Made by a program: the position numbers and the translations under genes | Notes under the pieces: generated by a model | Database searches by the model: none | Seen by the model: only the letters and a program-made list of their open reading frames with translations | What the model was told of the DNA's origin: nothing | Assembly (NCBI GenBank): GCA_937873655.1 | Contig: CALMYQ010000225.1 | Coordinates: 1-64,000 of the forward strand | Reading direction: 5' to 3' | DNA: 64,000 bases | Origin: an uncultured Lewinella sp. | GTDB taxonomy: Bacteria; Bacteroidota; Bacteroidia; Chitinophagales; Saprospiraceae | Part shown: positions 16,374 through 25,167 of the stretch, piece by piece | Position numbering within the stretch: position 1 is the first letter of the stretch | How the letters are laid out: every line of letters starts with the position of its first letter

Positions 16374-17816
16374 CTATTGCCCCTGACCCAGTGAAAACCC
16401 TTTTATGCCATCGAATTCGTACAGGTTTTCCGTTTTGATGACGTCGAGCCCTTCGTTTATGGCGTCGGCCAGGATGCCGGGAATGCTTCGCTGCTCGGCC
16501 GGATGTCCGTTGGCGACTTCAAACCTGCAACGCCAGTGATCGGTACAGAAGGTTTCGGCAAATCCTTGCGGCCATACTTTTACGCCGCGGTTGGTGATCA
16601 TGGTCAACCTGACGTCGCGGTTGAGCCTCGTGAGCCTGTCGGCCAGCTCATCGGGGTTAGTGCCTTTCCAGTCCACAAATACGTCTACGCCTTTAAGTAC
16701 TTTTAGGGCGGGCTTGCGGCGCTGATAGGCGGCAATGTCCAGTTTTACCTCCCGGGCATATTCGGAGACTTGTAATTTTTCAGGCTTCCGCCCCAGGCGT
16801 TCAATGACGGCGTCGGCGAATTCGGCGGTTCCCACCAATTGACTGCTGAAGCCTTCCTTGTAGATGTCGGCAGTATGAATTCCTTCTTCTATGGCGCACG
16901 ACCAGGCGTTTTTTACGGTTTCCGCTACATCCTGCTGCCCGATATGGTTCAGCATCATGCAGGCCGCACGCAACAAGCCGGATGGGTTGGCAATATTTCG
17001 GCCGGCGATATCCGGCGCAGACCCGTGGATGGCTTCGAACATGGCAAACCCTTCGCCGATATTGGCGGACCCCGCAAGCCCGACCGATCCGCTGATCTGG
17101 GCGGTAATGTCGGAGATCACATCGCCGTACAGATTGGGCGTGACTACTACGTCGAATATTTCAGGGGTATCGGAAAGCCGGGCAGCGCCGATATCCACAA
17201 TCCAGCTATCGGACGCCAGATCGGGGTATTCAGCCGCAATTTCCTTGAAAACGCGGTGGAAGAGTCCGTCCGTCAGCTTCATAATGTTGTCTTTCACAAA
17301 ACAGCTGACCCGTTTACGCTTATACAAGCGGGCATATTCGAACGCGTAACGGACGATTCTTTCGCAACCCGGCCGCGTGATGAGCTTGAGGCACTGGACA
17401 ACCTCATCGGTCTGTTGATGCTCGATGCCGGCGTACAGGTCTTCCTCATTTTCACGAATGATGACCACATCCATTTGGGGGTGCCTGGTGTGGACAAAAG
17501 GATGAAAACTTTTGCAGGGGCGTACGTTTGCATAGAGTCCGAGTGTTTTACGCAGAGTAACATTGAGGCTCTTGTAACCGGATCCCTGCGGGGTGGTTAT
17601 CGGCCCCTTGAGGAATACCCGGTTGCGGCGAAGGGCTTCCCAGGCTTCAGGGCTGATGCCGCTGGAATGTCCCGACAAATAAACCTGCTCGCCGATCTCA
17701 ATTTCTTCCCATTCTATGCGGGCGCCGGCAGCCTTGAGGATTTTCAACGCAGCATCCATGATCTCAGGGCCGATGCCGTCTCCCTTTGCAACAGTTATTT
17801 TTTTCAATTTTTTCAT
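16374..17816 (-). CDS. icd: NADP-dependent isocitrate dehydrogenase (Thermus-type, extended)
   Basis: Oxidatively decarboxylates isocitrate to 2-oxoglutarate in the TCA cycle. VAKGDGIGPEIMDAAL opens the beta-decarboxylating dehydrogenase fold. RENEEDLYAGIEH near residue 120 and EAIHGSAPDIAGRNIANPS near 260 are substrate- and cofactor-binding motifs. The last ~140 residues form the extra C-terminal domain found in ~480-residue T. thermophilus-like enzymes. I start at 17816 (MKKLKKITVAKG) because the alternative ATG at 17837 lies inside the -7 promoter box. It is divergent from a LysR gene across 84 bp. Confidence 0.88.
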   Translation of the reverse strand: MKKLKKITVAKGDGIGPEIMDAALKILKAAGARIEWEEIEIGEQVYLSGHSSGISPEAWEALRRNRVFLKGPITTPQGSGYKSLNVTLRKTLGLYANVRPCKSFHPFVHTRHPQMDVVIIRENEEDLYAGIEHQQTDEVVQCLKLITRPGCERIVRYAFEYARLYKRKRVSCFVKDNIMKLTDGLFHRVFKEIAAEYPDLASDSWIVDIGAARLSDTPEIFDVVVTPNLYGDVISDITAQISGSVGLAGSANIGEGFAMFEAIHGSAPDIAGRNIANPSGLLRAACMMLNHIGQQDVAETVKNAWSCAIEEGIHTADIYKEGFSSQLVGTAEFADAVIERLGRKPEKLQVSEYAREVKLDIAAYQRRKPALKVLKGVDVFVDWKGTNPDELADRLTRLNRDVRLTMITNRGVKVWPQGFAETFCTDHWRCRFEVANGHPAEQRSIPGILADAINEGLDVIKTENLYEFDGIKGFSLGQGQ

Positions 17817-17834
17817 GTTTTGTTGATTCTGGTG

Positions 17835-17842
17835 CAAAGTTA
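17835..17842 (-). promoter_or_regulatory. Bacteroidota -7 box for icd
   Basis: The minus strand reads TAACTTTG, 18 bp before the icd ATG at 17816. It sets the start choice and lies only 4 bp from the opposing lysR box. Confidence 0.5.
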
Positions 17843-17846
17843 TGGC

Positions 17847-17854
17847 TACTTTTG
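17847..17854 (+). promoter_or_regulatory. Bacteroidota -7 box for the lysR-type gene
   Basis: TACTTTTG, 46 bp before the regulator ATG. It is back-to-back with the icd box; the AT-rich dyad region at 17855-17900 could hold an operator. Confidence 0.4.
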
Positions 17855-17900
17855 TATAAGTTTTTATTTATGTTTTTAATGAAAATTATAAATAAAATTT

Positions 17901-18833
17901 ATGAATTTCACCCTTCGCCAATTGCAGGTATTCCTGGAGATTGTAAAATGGGAGAGCGTAACCAAGGCGGCTGAGGAACTGAATATGACCCAGCCGGCCG
18001 TCTCCATTCAGTTGCGCAATTTTCAGGCACAATTTGATGTTCCCCTTACCGAAATCATCGGCAAAAAGCTGTACGTCACCGAATTCGGTCGGTCTGTTGC
18101 CGTTATTGCTGAAAATGTTTTTCAGGATGCCGAGGCCCTTCAATTCCAAACAAAAGCCTACAGCGGATTGCTGACCGGCAGGTTGAAGATTTCTTCTGCC
18201 AGTACAGGCAAATATGTGATACCTTACTTCCTCAGCGATTTCCTGAAACGCCATTCCGGGATAGACCTGGTGCTTGATGTGACCAACAAGCAAAAGGTGG
18301 TTGAGAGCCTGACGCAAAATACGATCGACTTTGCTTTGGTTTCTGTCCTGCCGGAAGGGATTGACGTCTGCGAAGAGTTATTATTGGAAAACAAGTTGTT
18401 CCTGGTTGGGAACAAGCCGGAATTTGACCCGGTAGCCCCGCTCATCTTTCGGGAAAACGGATCGGCCACGCGCCAATCAATGGACCGCCATTTCGGAGGC
18501 GCCCTTGAACGGAAAAGCCTTGAACTGACCTCCAACGAAGCGGTTAAACAGGCCGTTATCGCCGGATTGGGGTATTCCATTTTGCCGCTTATCGGCATAA
18601 AAAATGAATTGGCCGTCCGATCACTTTTTATCGTCCCGTCTCCTGGCCTGCCCATTATAACGACCTGGCGACTTGTCTGGCTCAGGGATAAAAAACTGTC
18701 CCCTGCGGCATCCGCTTACCTGGATTTTCTGCGGGAGGAAAAAGAGCGGATCATCGGAGCGAACTTTCAGTGGTATCTGGATTATCCCCACCCGGATCAG
18801 GGTCGCCCGGAAACGACAGCGGCAGATTGCTGA
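17901..18833 (+). CDS. LysR-family transcriptional regulator
   Basis: A 310-residue LTTR. The winged HTH is at residues 1-60 (RQLQVFLEIVKWESVTKAAEELNMTQPAVSIQLRNFQ), followed by a linker helix and a periplasmic-binding-like effector domain from about 90 to 295. It is divergently transcribed from icd, the standard layout in which an LTTR controls its neighbour and itself. The effector is unknown; a TCA-cycle or nitrogen/carbon signal is a guess from the neighbour only. Confidence 0.9.
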   Translation: MNFTLRQLQVFLEIVKWESVTKAAEELNMTQPAVSIQLRNFQAQFDVPLTEIIGKKLYVTEFGRSVAVIAENVFQDAEALQFQTKAYSGLLTGRLKISSASTGKYVIPYFLSDFLKRHSGIDLVLDVTNKQKVVESLTQNTIDFALVSVLPEGIDVCEELLLENKLFLVGNKPEFDPVAPLIFRENGSATRQSMDRHFGGALERKSLELTSNEAVKQAVIAGLGYSILPLIGIKNELAVRSLFIVPSPGLPIITTWRLVWLRDKKLSPAASAYLDFLREEKERIIGANFQWYLDYPHPDQGRPETTAADC

Positions 18834-18865
18834 ACCCGGAGCGATTCCGCACACCCTCAAATCCT

Positions 18866-19789
18866 TCATCGAATCCCGATCCCTTCCGCCCGACGGATCA
18901 AATCCGCTATCCGGTTCGCAAAATCGGTCCATAACGCCTGCGGTAAGCCGTGCCCCATTCCCTCGTAGATTGCCAGTTCTGCGCCTGGAATGGCCGCCGC
19001 AGTCGCCCGCCCGCCGCTCACATCGCACATCTTGTCGGCGGCGCCGTGGATCACCAGGGTCGGCGTCCGTACCCGCCGGAGTTTGTCCGTCCGATCCCCG
19101 GATTTGAGCACGGCCACAGACTGGCGCAGCATCCCCAACGGGTCGTGATCCCGGTCCCAGGAACGACCGGCCCGCTCCGCAGCGGCTGCCTCGTCAAACG
19201 GGTATCCGGGCGAGCCGATCGCTTTGAGCGCCTGCACCTGCCAGATGATAAAACCCTGGCGGTCGTCCTGCGGCGGCGCTCCGATATGCCCCAGCGACGC
19301 AAAATCCGGCTGCCCCACGGATTTATCCCCCGTGGTGGACATCATCGAGGTCAGCGACCGGACCCTCTCCGGGTACTCGATCGCAACCGTCTGCGCGATC
19401 ATGCCGCCCATGGACGCTCCGACGAGGTGCGCACTGTCAAAACCGAGGGCATCCAATAGCCCGATCGTGTCCGCAGCCATATCGGAAAGCGTATAGGTGG
19501 CTGAAGAGACATCCCCCGCCATGGCCGCATACAGGTCCGGCTCCGGCGCATCCGTGAAGTGGGTCGACAAGCCGGTATCCCGATTATCGAACCGGATCGG
19601 CTGCAAACCCCGGACAACGAGCGCTTCGCAGAAACCTTCCGGCCACGCAATCATCTGCGCCCCGCCGCCCATCAGCAGCAGTACAGGCGGCGCTGCGGGA
19701 TCGCCGAAACATTGGTATACGATGTCGATCCGGGATGGGCCGACACTTGAGGCTTTTTTTACGGCAATCGCTTCATTCTCTGGAATCAT
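18866..19789 (-). CDS. Alpha/beta hydrolase, aclacinomycin-methylesterase-like
   Basis: A 307-residue alpha/beta-fold hydrolase. GASMGG near residue 124 is the nucleophile elbow, IHGAADKMCD near 257 supplies the acid and EGMGHGLPQ near 283 the His. An FDNRDTGLST patch near 68 is typical of the RdmC/TesA-like esterase branch. Substrate unknown. It is convergent with the lysR-type gene, about 32 bp apart. Its Ala/Asp-rich protein and high-GC codons differ somewhat from neighbours, which would fit transfer from a GC-richer donor but is weak evidence. Confidence 0.83.
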   Translation of the reverse strand: MIPENEAIAVKKASSVGPSRIDIVYQCFGDPAAPPVLLLMGGGAQMIAWPEGFCEALVVRGLQPIRFDNRDTGLSTHFTDAPEPDLYAAMAGDVSSATYTLSDMAADTIGLLDALGFDSAHLVGASMGGMIAQTVAIEYPERVRSLTSMMSTTGDKSVGQPDFASLGHIGAPPQDDRQGFIIWQVQALKAIGSPGYPFDEAAAAERAGRSWDRDHDPLGMLRQSVAVLKSGDRTDKLRRVRTPTLVIHGAADKMCDVSGGRATAAAIPGAELAIYEGMGHGLPQALWTDFANRIADLIRRAEGIGIR

Positions 19790-19922
19790 GGCATGATTTT
19801 TTGAAGGTGATTGCCAAAAATATTTATTATAACTCGTTCATAATCAATTTTATAGTTAAATTTTTTCACATACAATATGTCGATTTTCAGTGCGTTCTAT
19901 ATATAGCAACTGACACCCCCGA

Positions 19923-19985
19923 CCCTCTCACTCTCTCACCCTCTCACTCTCTCACCCTCTCACCCTCTCACCCTCTCACCCTCTT
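19923..19985. repeat. CTCTCACC pyrimidine repeat
   Basis: CTCTCACT/CTCTCACC units tandemly repeated about eight times. The array ends at the stop codon of the pectinesterase gene. The rest of 19790-19922 is AT-rich and gene-free. Confidence 0.75.
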
Positions 19986-19987
19986 TC

Positions 19988-20950
19988 CTACTCCACCGCC
20001 GGTTTCCACCCCCGCAATATATGCTCAACGGTATATCCAGCGGCTTCCTCTGCCGTCAATTGGTGGGCCCAGCCGACCCTTTTCCCCGTTTCAGCTCCCG
20101 GGCCGTCGTTCTCATACTCGGCATAGAACGTCGTTTGCTCTGCATCGGGTTTGCTCCAGTTGTGCCAGCCTTCCGGTTTGATCAGTTTATCCAGAAAACA
20201 ACGGATGAATGCGGTTTTGGCGTAAGGCCTCCAGGGTCGGCCCAGGTAGAAAGATTGCTCCGGCGCGTCTCCGGTAATCCGGCAATTCAGGAAAACGAAT
20301 CCGAACCCGCCGTCTTTTTCAGTAGAGGCAGCAGTGACATACCCCCCTTTTTTGCAAAAGATCTCACAGTCTTCAAATACGGCGGTCGACCAGCCGAAGA
20401 TGAAGTCTACTGTTCCTTCGATGTAGCAGTTCTTGTAATACTGCCTGCTTTGGGCGCCATGCGGGTACAGCGTGTCCTGGAACCCCAGGAACCGGCAATT
20501 GTAAAACGCGGCCTGGTCGCCGTCGATGCGCGCCGCCACGGCTTGTCCTACCGGACCGGCCGAGTTTTCAAAGGTCAGGTTGCGGGCCGTGAATCCCTCT
20601 CCGAATATGAAAAAGCTGGTCGAGCCGGTGGTTCCGATCTCCTCTCCGAACCGGTTCTTTTTGGCGGCGTAGTCGTCATAGGTCAATACCGTTTCATCGC
20701 GGCTTTCTCCGATGAAGGTAACCAGCACCTTGGAGGCGGGCAGCACCAGTTTTTCCTTGTAGGTCCCTTTTTTGATGAAGATGGTCGTCGTCTTTTTCCG
20801 GAAATCGGGCACGGCGTTAACGGCATCCTGGACCGTAGTAAAGTCGCCCGTGCCATCCTGCGCGACGGTGAAGTCGTAACCCTGGGCGGTCAGGCCGGGC
20901 AGGTTCAGCAGGAAGGTGATCAGGGTGGTAATGGTTGTTTTGAGTTGCAT
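19988..20950 (-). CDS. Secreted pectinesterase, CE8
   Basis: Removes methyl esters from homogalacturonan. A signal peptide ends near LPGLTAQ. The 320-residue body is a right-handed beta helix with the family motifs in order: FLGFQDTLY (Gln and first Asp) near 156, GTVDFIFGWSTAVFEDC (second catalytic Asp) near 179 and YLGRPWRPYAKTAF (Arg/Trp) near 240. It heads the plant-wall group running to 27.4 kb. It is followed upstream on the same strand by an MFS gene 28 bp away, so the two may share a transcript. Confidence 0.93.
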   Translation of the reverse strand: MQLKTTITTLITFLLNLPGLTAQGYDFTVAQDGTGDFTTVQDAVNAVPDFRKKTTTIFIKKGTYKEKLVLPASKVLVTFIGESRDETVLTYDDYAAKKNRFGEEIGTTGSTSFFIFGEGFTARNLTFENSAGPVGQAVAARIDGDQAAFYNCRFLGFQDTLYPHGAQSRQYYKNCYIEGTVDFIFGWSTAVFEDCEIFCKKGGYVTAASTEKDGGFGFVFLNCRITGDAPEQSFYLGRPWRPYAKTAFIRCFLDKLIKPEGWHNWSKPDAEQTTFYAEYENDGPGAETGKRVGWAHQLTAEEAAGYTVEHILRGWKPAVE

Positions 20951-20978
20951 GATGTTGAATTGTTGACCACTAAGGGGT

Positions 20979-22154
20979 TTAAGGGGTGCTGGTTCGTTTC
21001 CAGAAATACACCGCGATTCCGGCTGCCAGTATGCCTGTTGCCAGGAACAGCGTTTCCGGGCCCGCGCCGTACCAGATCAGGCCGGCCAGGGTGCTGGACA
21101 CCAGGGCGGTGATGCTTCTCAGCCCTTCATAGGTTCCGATGGCTGTTCCCAGGTCGGCTTTATCGACGACATTGCTGATCCAGGCTTTGGCGACGCCTTC
21201 CGTGCAGGCGGCATACAGACCGTACAGAAAGAACAGGCCGATGAATGCGGGGATGCCTTCCGCAAAGCCCATTCCGCTGTATACGACCGCAAACAAGCCC
21301 AGCCCCGCGATGAAAAGGCGCTTCATGCCCCATCGGTCGGCCAGCGCGCCGGCGGGGTAGGCGGCCAGTGCGTATACCAGGTTGTAAAAGATATAAATGC
21401 CGATCAGGGCGCTGTCCGAAACGCCCCGGTGTTTGAGCAGCAGCAGCAGAAAAAAATCGGAACTGTTGATCAACGCAAAGGCCAGTAACCCGGTCAACAG
21501 TCGCCGATACGGCAACCCGGCCTGAGGCAGGTATCGCAAAAAGCTGAAGAATCCCGGCGCAGAAGCCCGTTGGTCCGGGGCGGGAGCCGGCTTATCCTTC
21601 AGGAATAAAGTGGCCAGAATGGCCAGCAATCCCGGGAAAAAGGCCAGCAGGAACAGCGCAGCGTACGAAGCCGGGTGAAAATGCAGAAAGGCCAGCGCGA
21701 TCAAGGGGCCGATTGCAGCGCCCAGCGTGTCCATGCTCCTATGGAAACCGAAAACCCGCCCTTTGGTGGCCGGAGTGGCTTCCAGCGCCAGCATCGCATC
21801 GCGCGCCCCCGTGCGAATGCCTTTGCCCAGCCGGTCGGTGGTGCGGGCGAAGAAAACCCACAACGGGGCCGTCCAGACGGCGAGCAACGGCTTGGAAAGG
21901 GCGCTGAGGCCGTACCCGGCCTGAACGAACGGCGCCCGCAGTTGCCGGGCATCCGACCATTTTCCAAAATAGCCCTTGCTCAACCCTGCAGTCGCCTCCG
22001 CCAGTCCTTCCAGCAAACCGATCAGGACCACCGAAAAGCCGACGCTTTCCAGGTATACCGGCATGACCGGATACAGCATCTCGCTGGCCATATCCGTGAA
22101 CAGGCTGATCAGGCCGAGCAGCCATACCGTTCTGGTAAAAATGCCTTTGGCCAA
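20979..22154 (-). CDS. MFS transporter
   Basis: An inner-membrane major facilitator of 391 residues with about 12 hydrophobic segments. The loop 2-3 region has GKWSDARQLRAPFV and a second conserved loop FARTTDRLGKGIRTGARDAM marks a subgroup often annotated as drug/H+ or sugar-efflux-like. The substrate cannot be assigned. It lies between the pectinesterase (28 bp) and the esterase at 22251, all on the minus strand; the 19-C tract separates it from the esterase. Confidence 0.85.
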   Translation of the reverse strand: MAKGIFTRTVWLLGLISLFTDMASEMLYPVMPVYLESVGFSVVLIGLLEGLAEATAGLSKGYFGKWSDARQLRAPFVQAGYGLSALSKPLLAVWTAPLWVFFARTTDRLGKGIRTGARDAMLALEATPATKGRVFGFHRSMDTLGAAIGPLIALAFLHFHPASYAALFLLAFFPGLLAILATLFLKDKPAPAPDQRASAPGFFSFLRYLPQAGLPYRRLLTGLLAFALINSSDFFLLLLLKHRGVSDSALIGIYIFYNLVYALAAYPAGALADRWGMKRLFIAGLGLFAVVYSGMGFAEGIPAFIGLFFLYGLYAACTEGVAKAWISNVVDKADLGTAIGTYEGLRSITALVSSTLAGLIWYGAGPETLFLATGILAAGIAVYFWKRTSTP

Positions 22155-22232
22155 GGTGCACTGATTTAAATGTGTTCAAAAAACCAAAACAAAGTCATGG
22201 AACCAAAACCCTCACTCTCCCCCTCCCCCCCT

Positions 22233-22251
22233 CCCCCCCCCCCCCCCCCCC
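22233..22251. repeat. Homopolymer of 19 C (19 G on the coding strand)
   Basis: An uninterrupted C19, preceded by further C-rich blocks (22219-22232). It directly follows the stop codon of the esterase gene and lies 79 bp before the MFS start. Such tracts are prone to length change and sequencing error. Confidence 0.85.
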
Positions 22252-23114
22252 TAGGGCTCCCCCGCCATCAGCCCCCCATTATCGAACAGCCACTCCGTCA
22301 GCCGTTGGGGCCAGTTACGCAGGGTCAGCAGGCTGGAACGGTAGCCCATGTTGAAAGCATGCCCGCCTTTGCCGTAAATGTGGACCTCCGCCGGTACCTG
22401 GGCTGCGTGGTACTTGTTCAGCAGGCTGATGACCGGGCCTGAGCAGCAGGCGTCGTCAATGGCTGCGACCATAAAAGCCGGCGGGGCATCGGCCTGGATG
22501 GAATCCGGTACGCCCAGCGGTCCCGGGTAGACCAGGATCTGAAAATCGGGTTTGCCGGACTCGCGGTCGATCGGATCCTTGGCCGAGGGGTCGCCGGCGC
22601 CGGAACCATAAGCTACAAATGCCGCCACTTCTCCCCCGGCTGAAAAGCCCATTACACCCACCTTGCCCGGATCGATTCCCCATTCCTTTGCCCGGTGGCG
22701 TACCAGCCGGATGGCCCGGTAAGCGTCTTGTTGGGGGTGTACATCCAGGGAATAGGGCGAATTTTCCTCCCTGGCCAACCGGTATTTCAACGCGAAGGCG
22801 GTAATGCCCAGGCTGTTGAGGAACACGGCGGCGTCCCGGCCTTCTGAATTAAAGACCAGCGTGCGGTGACCTCCCCCCGGGAAGATGACCACGGCCGTCC
22901 CGTTGGCTTTCTCTTTCGGCGGCAGGAAAACGGTAACGGATGGATTGTGCACGTTTTTGACCCACCAGTCCTGTGCCTGCTCGGGCTCGTCCTTCCGGTC
23001 CTCAAAACCGGGCGCCCCGTTGGGCCATAGGTGGATGACCTGCGGCTCGTCCTGCGCAGAGAGGATCGTAGCGGTGCAGCAAATGACTGCGATGATGGCT
23101 GATAAAAGTCTCAT
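22251..23114 (-). CDS. Secreted acetyl-esterase-like alpha/beta hydrolase
   Basis: A 287-residue exported esterase of the BD-FAE/acetylxylan-esterase-like group. A signal peptide ends near ATILSAQ. FPGGGH (oxyanion) lies near 78, GFSAGGEVAAF near 155 is the nucleophile elbow, and the acid and GGHAFNMG His follow at about 230 and 257. Likely substrates are acetylated plant polysaccharides, given the pectinesterase, TolB-like and DUF1080 neighbours. The stop TAG is immediately followed by the 19-G run on its own strand. Confidence 0.85.
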   Translation of the reverse strand: MRLLSAIIAVICCTATILSAQDEPQVIHLWPNGAPGFEDRKDEPEQAQDWWVKNVHNPSVTVFLPPKEKANGTAVVIFPGGGHRTLVFNSEGRDAAVFLNSLGITAFALKYRLAREENSPYSLDVHPQQDAYRAIRLVRHRAKEWGIDPGKVGVMGFSAGGEVAAFVAYGSGAGDPSAKDPIDRESGKPDFQILVYPGPLGVPDSIQADAPPAFMVAAIDDACCSGPVISLLNKYHAAQVPAEVHIYGKGGHAFNMGYRSSLLTLRNWPQRLTEWLFDNGGLMAGEP

Positions 23115-23123
23115 TTAAAGGTT

Positions 23124-23470
23124 GGATTTTTCAATTTTTCGATTGATCGATTGGCTCGATTGATCCGAATTTGGGCATCCGTTGGTTGGTCAGCCTAATC
23201 GGAACATTTGAAACATTCCAACAATCGTTTCAATTTTTTGATTTTTCGATTGATCGATTGGCTCGATTGATCCGAATTTGGGCATCCGTTGGTTGGTCAG
23301 CTTAATCGGAACATTTGAAACATTCCAACAATCGTTTCAATTTTTCAATTTTTCGATTGATCGATTGGCTCGATTGATCCGAATTTGGGCATCCGTTGGT
23401 TGGTCAGCCTAATCGGAACATTTGAAACATTCCAACAATCGTTTCAATTTTTTGATTTTTCGATTAATCC
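23124..23470. repeat. 107-bp tandem repeat, 3.2 copies
   Basis: The landmark TTGGGCATCC starts at 23171, 23278 and 23385, giving an exact 107-bp period. Units differ by only a few bases. A related, degenerate unit in the opposite orientation is at 39246-39350. The rest of 23115-23562 is TCGATT-rich with no gene. Confidence 0.9.
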
Positions 23471-23562
23471 GAATATTTGGATTATGGTGACCGAACAACG
23501 AATGCCAGGAATCGAATCAATCGGATCAATCGAACAATCGATTTAATTTTACCGTCCGTGGT

Positions 23563-25074
23563 TCAAGGCATCACCCGCGCCATCCGATAGCTCACAAAGG
23601 CTATTTTCTGACTGTCCGGCGACCAGGACGGGACGTTGATCGTACCCTGTCCGCCGAAGAGCTTGGCCAGTACCCGGATTTCGCCGCCGTCCGTGGGCAT
23701 AATCCGGAGCATTACGTCCTTGTTGGCGGGATGGCCTTCCACTTCCTTTTCGTAGGAAAGGAAAACGATCCACTGCCCGTCGGGGGAAGGGTGGGGGAAC
23801 CAGTTGTTGTACTGATCCTTTGTCACCTGTTCCTCCCGGCTGCCGTCGGCTCGCATGCGCCAGATCTGCATCAGGCCCGACCGGACGGAATTGAAATAGA
23901 TATAGCGGCCGTCCGGCGAATAATCGGGGCCGTCGTCCAGGCCTTTGGCCGTGGTCAGCCTGCGTTCTTCTCCGCCGTCAACCGGAATAGTGAAAATATC
24001 GAATTCGCCGTTTCGTTCGCCGCAATAGGCCAGGGTCTTTCCGTCGGGCGACCAACCGTGCCAATAGGACGGCCCCCGCTCGGTGATCCGCCTGGGGATG
24101 CCGCCGCCTGAAGGTACGGTATAAATGTAGGATTTCCCATCCGCAGACTGATCGCTGATGGCCAGCAATTTCCCGTCGGGGGAAAGGCCGTGGTCGTTAT
24201 TGAGCTGATTGGCCGTACCCGTCGGGATCAGGGTGGGATTACCTCCATCGACAGGAATGGAATAAATATGGCCTTGCTGGTTGAAGTATAAGGTTCCGCC
24301 GTCTCTCGACCAGTTGGGCGCCTCGATATGATCGCGGGTGTGATACACCACCCGGCGGTCGCCCGAAGCGATGGGCACGGTCTCCAGCGTGCTTTCCAGC
24401 ACCCGGTTGGCGCCGTCATCGGGCCGGAGTTCCTGGATCTCGACGTTGGAAAATACGGCTTTCTCGACTGCATCGGGGTCGTGCGCGCAGACGCCCAATC
24501 CGATATAGAACGGATCCCTGATCCTGATCTTGAAGGTGCCGCCGGCTGCATGCAGGGGCTCGCCTTCCTGCGCCAGGTACATGGATACGTAATCGCCTTC
24601 TTTCTCGATCCTGATCCGGGATGGCGCCGACACCCCCGACTGGATCTCGCGGGTAATCCCGCCTTTGGTTTCGCGGTACTGGATGGAGTTCAGCCCGTCG
24701 CCGTGGACAACCGCATCGGCGTAGGCGCCGTCGGGGCTGAGGTCCTGCCGGATGATCAGACAGGCTTTGCGGTGGGCGTTTCCGCCCGTTCCGATGAAGT
24801 CAATGTCCGCCGCCAGGGAAATATCCCCGGAGGCCTTTTTCCATACGTAATGGAGCTCATCCTTGTCAAACCACATATTCTCGCCGCTGCCGGCGATGAG
24901 GTACGTGCCGGTTTTGGGATTGTAATCCACCGAGCCGGAATGGCGTACCTTGCCGATATCGCCGTGGCCCTCAAAGATGCCGAGCCGCGATTTTCCGCCG
25001 GCATGGCAACCGGAAACGAATAATTGGATGCTGGTCAGCGTCAGAATGGAAAGAATGCCTGCAAATAATTTCAT
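23563..25074 (-). CDS. TolB/WD40-like beta-propeller lipoprotein
   Basis: 503 residues from the ATG at 25074, which gives a lipoprotein signal (MKLFAGILSILTLTSIQLFV then SGC). Residues about 30-215 form a concanavalin-like/DUF1349-type domain with a GSGENMWFDKDELHYVWKK segment. From about 230 on, repeated blades of SPDGK...I pattern form a TolB-type propeller, ending MARVMP. Such proteins in Bacteroidota often sit in glycan-use loci as periplasmic or surface sensors or binders. Enzymatic function is not evident. Longer starts lack a signal peptide. Confidence 0.82.
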   Translation of the reverse strand: MKLFAGILSILTLTSIQLFVSGCHAGGKSRLGIFEGHGDIGKVRHSGSVDYNPKTGTYLIAGSGENMWFDKDELHYVWKKASGDISLAADIDFIGTGGNAHRKACLIIRQDLSPDGAYADAVVHGDGLNSIQYRETKGGITREIQSGVSAPSRIRIEKEGDYVSMYLAQEGEPLHAAGGTFKIRIRDPFYIGLGVCAHDPDAVEKAVFSNVEIQELRPDDGANRVLESTLETVPIASGDRRVVYHTRDHIEAPNWSRDGGTLYFNQQGHIYSIPVDGGNPTLIPTGTANQLNNDHGLSPDGKLLAISDQSADGKSYIYTVPSGGGIPRRITERGPSYWHGWSPDGKTLAYCGERNGEFDIFTIPVDGGEERRLTTAKGLDDGPDYSPDGRYIYFNSVRSGLMQIWRMRADGSREEQVTKDQYNNWFPHPSPDGQWIVFLSYEKEVEGHPANKDVMLRIMPTDGGEIRVLAKLFGGQGTINVPSWSPDSQKIAFVSYRMARVMP

Positions 25075-25167
25075 AACAATTGAAATTAATGGATAAATTG
25101 GGCGGTTACAGGCACAGGAGTGCTGCAAGATACCTAAAATCGACCATTTCAAAAAAAAAATCTGAAA

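Noticed and set aside
23124..23470. CRISPR array
   Set aside because: The repeats are contiguous 107-bp units without variable spacers and no cas genes are near.
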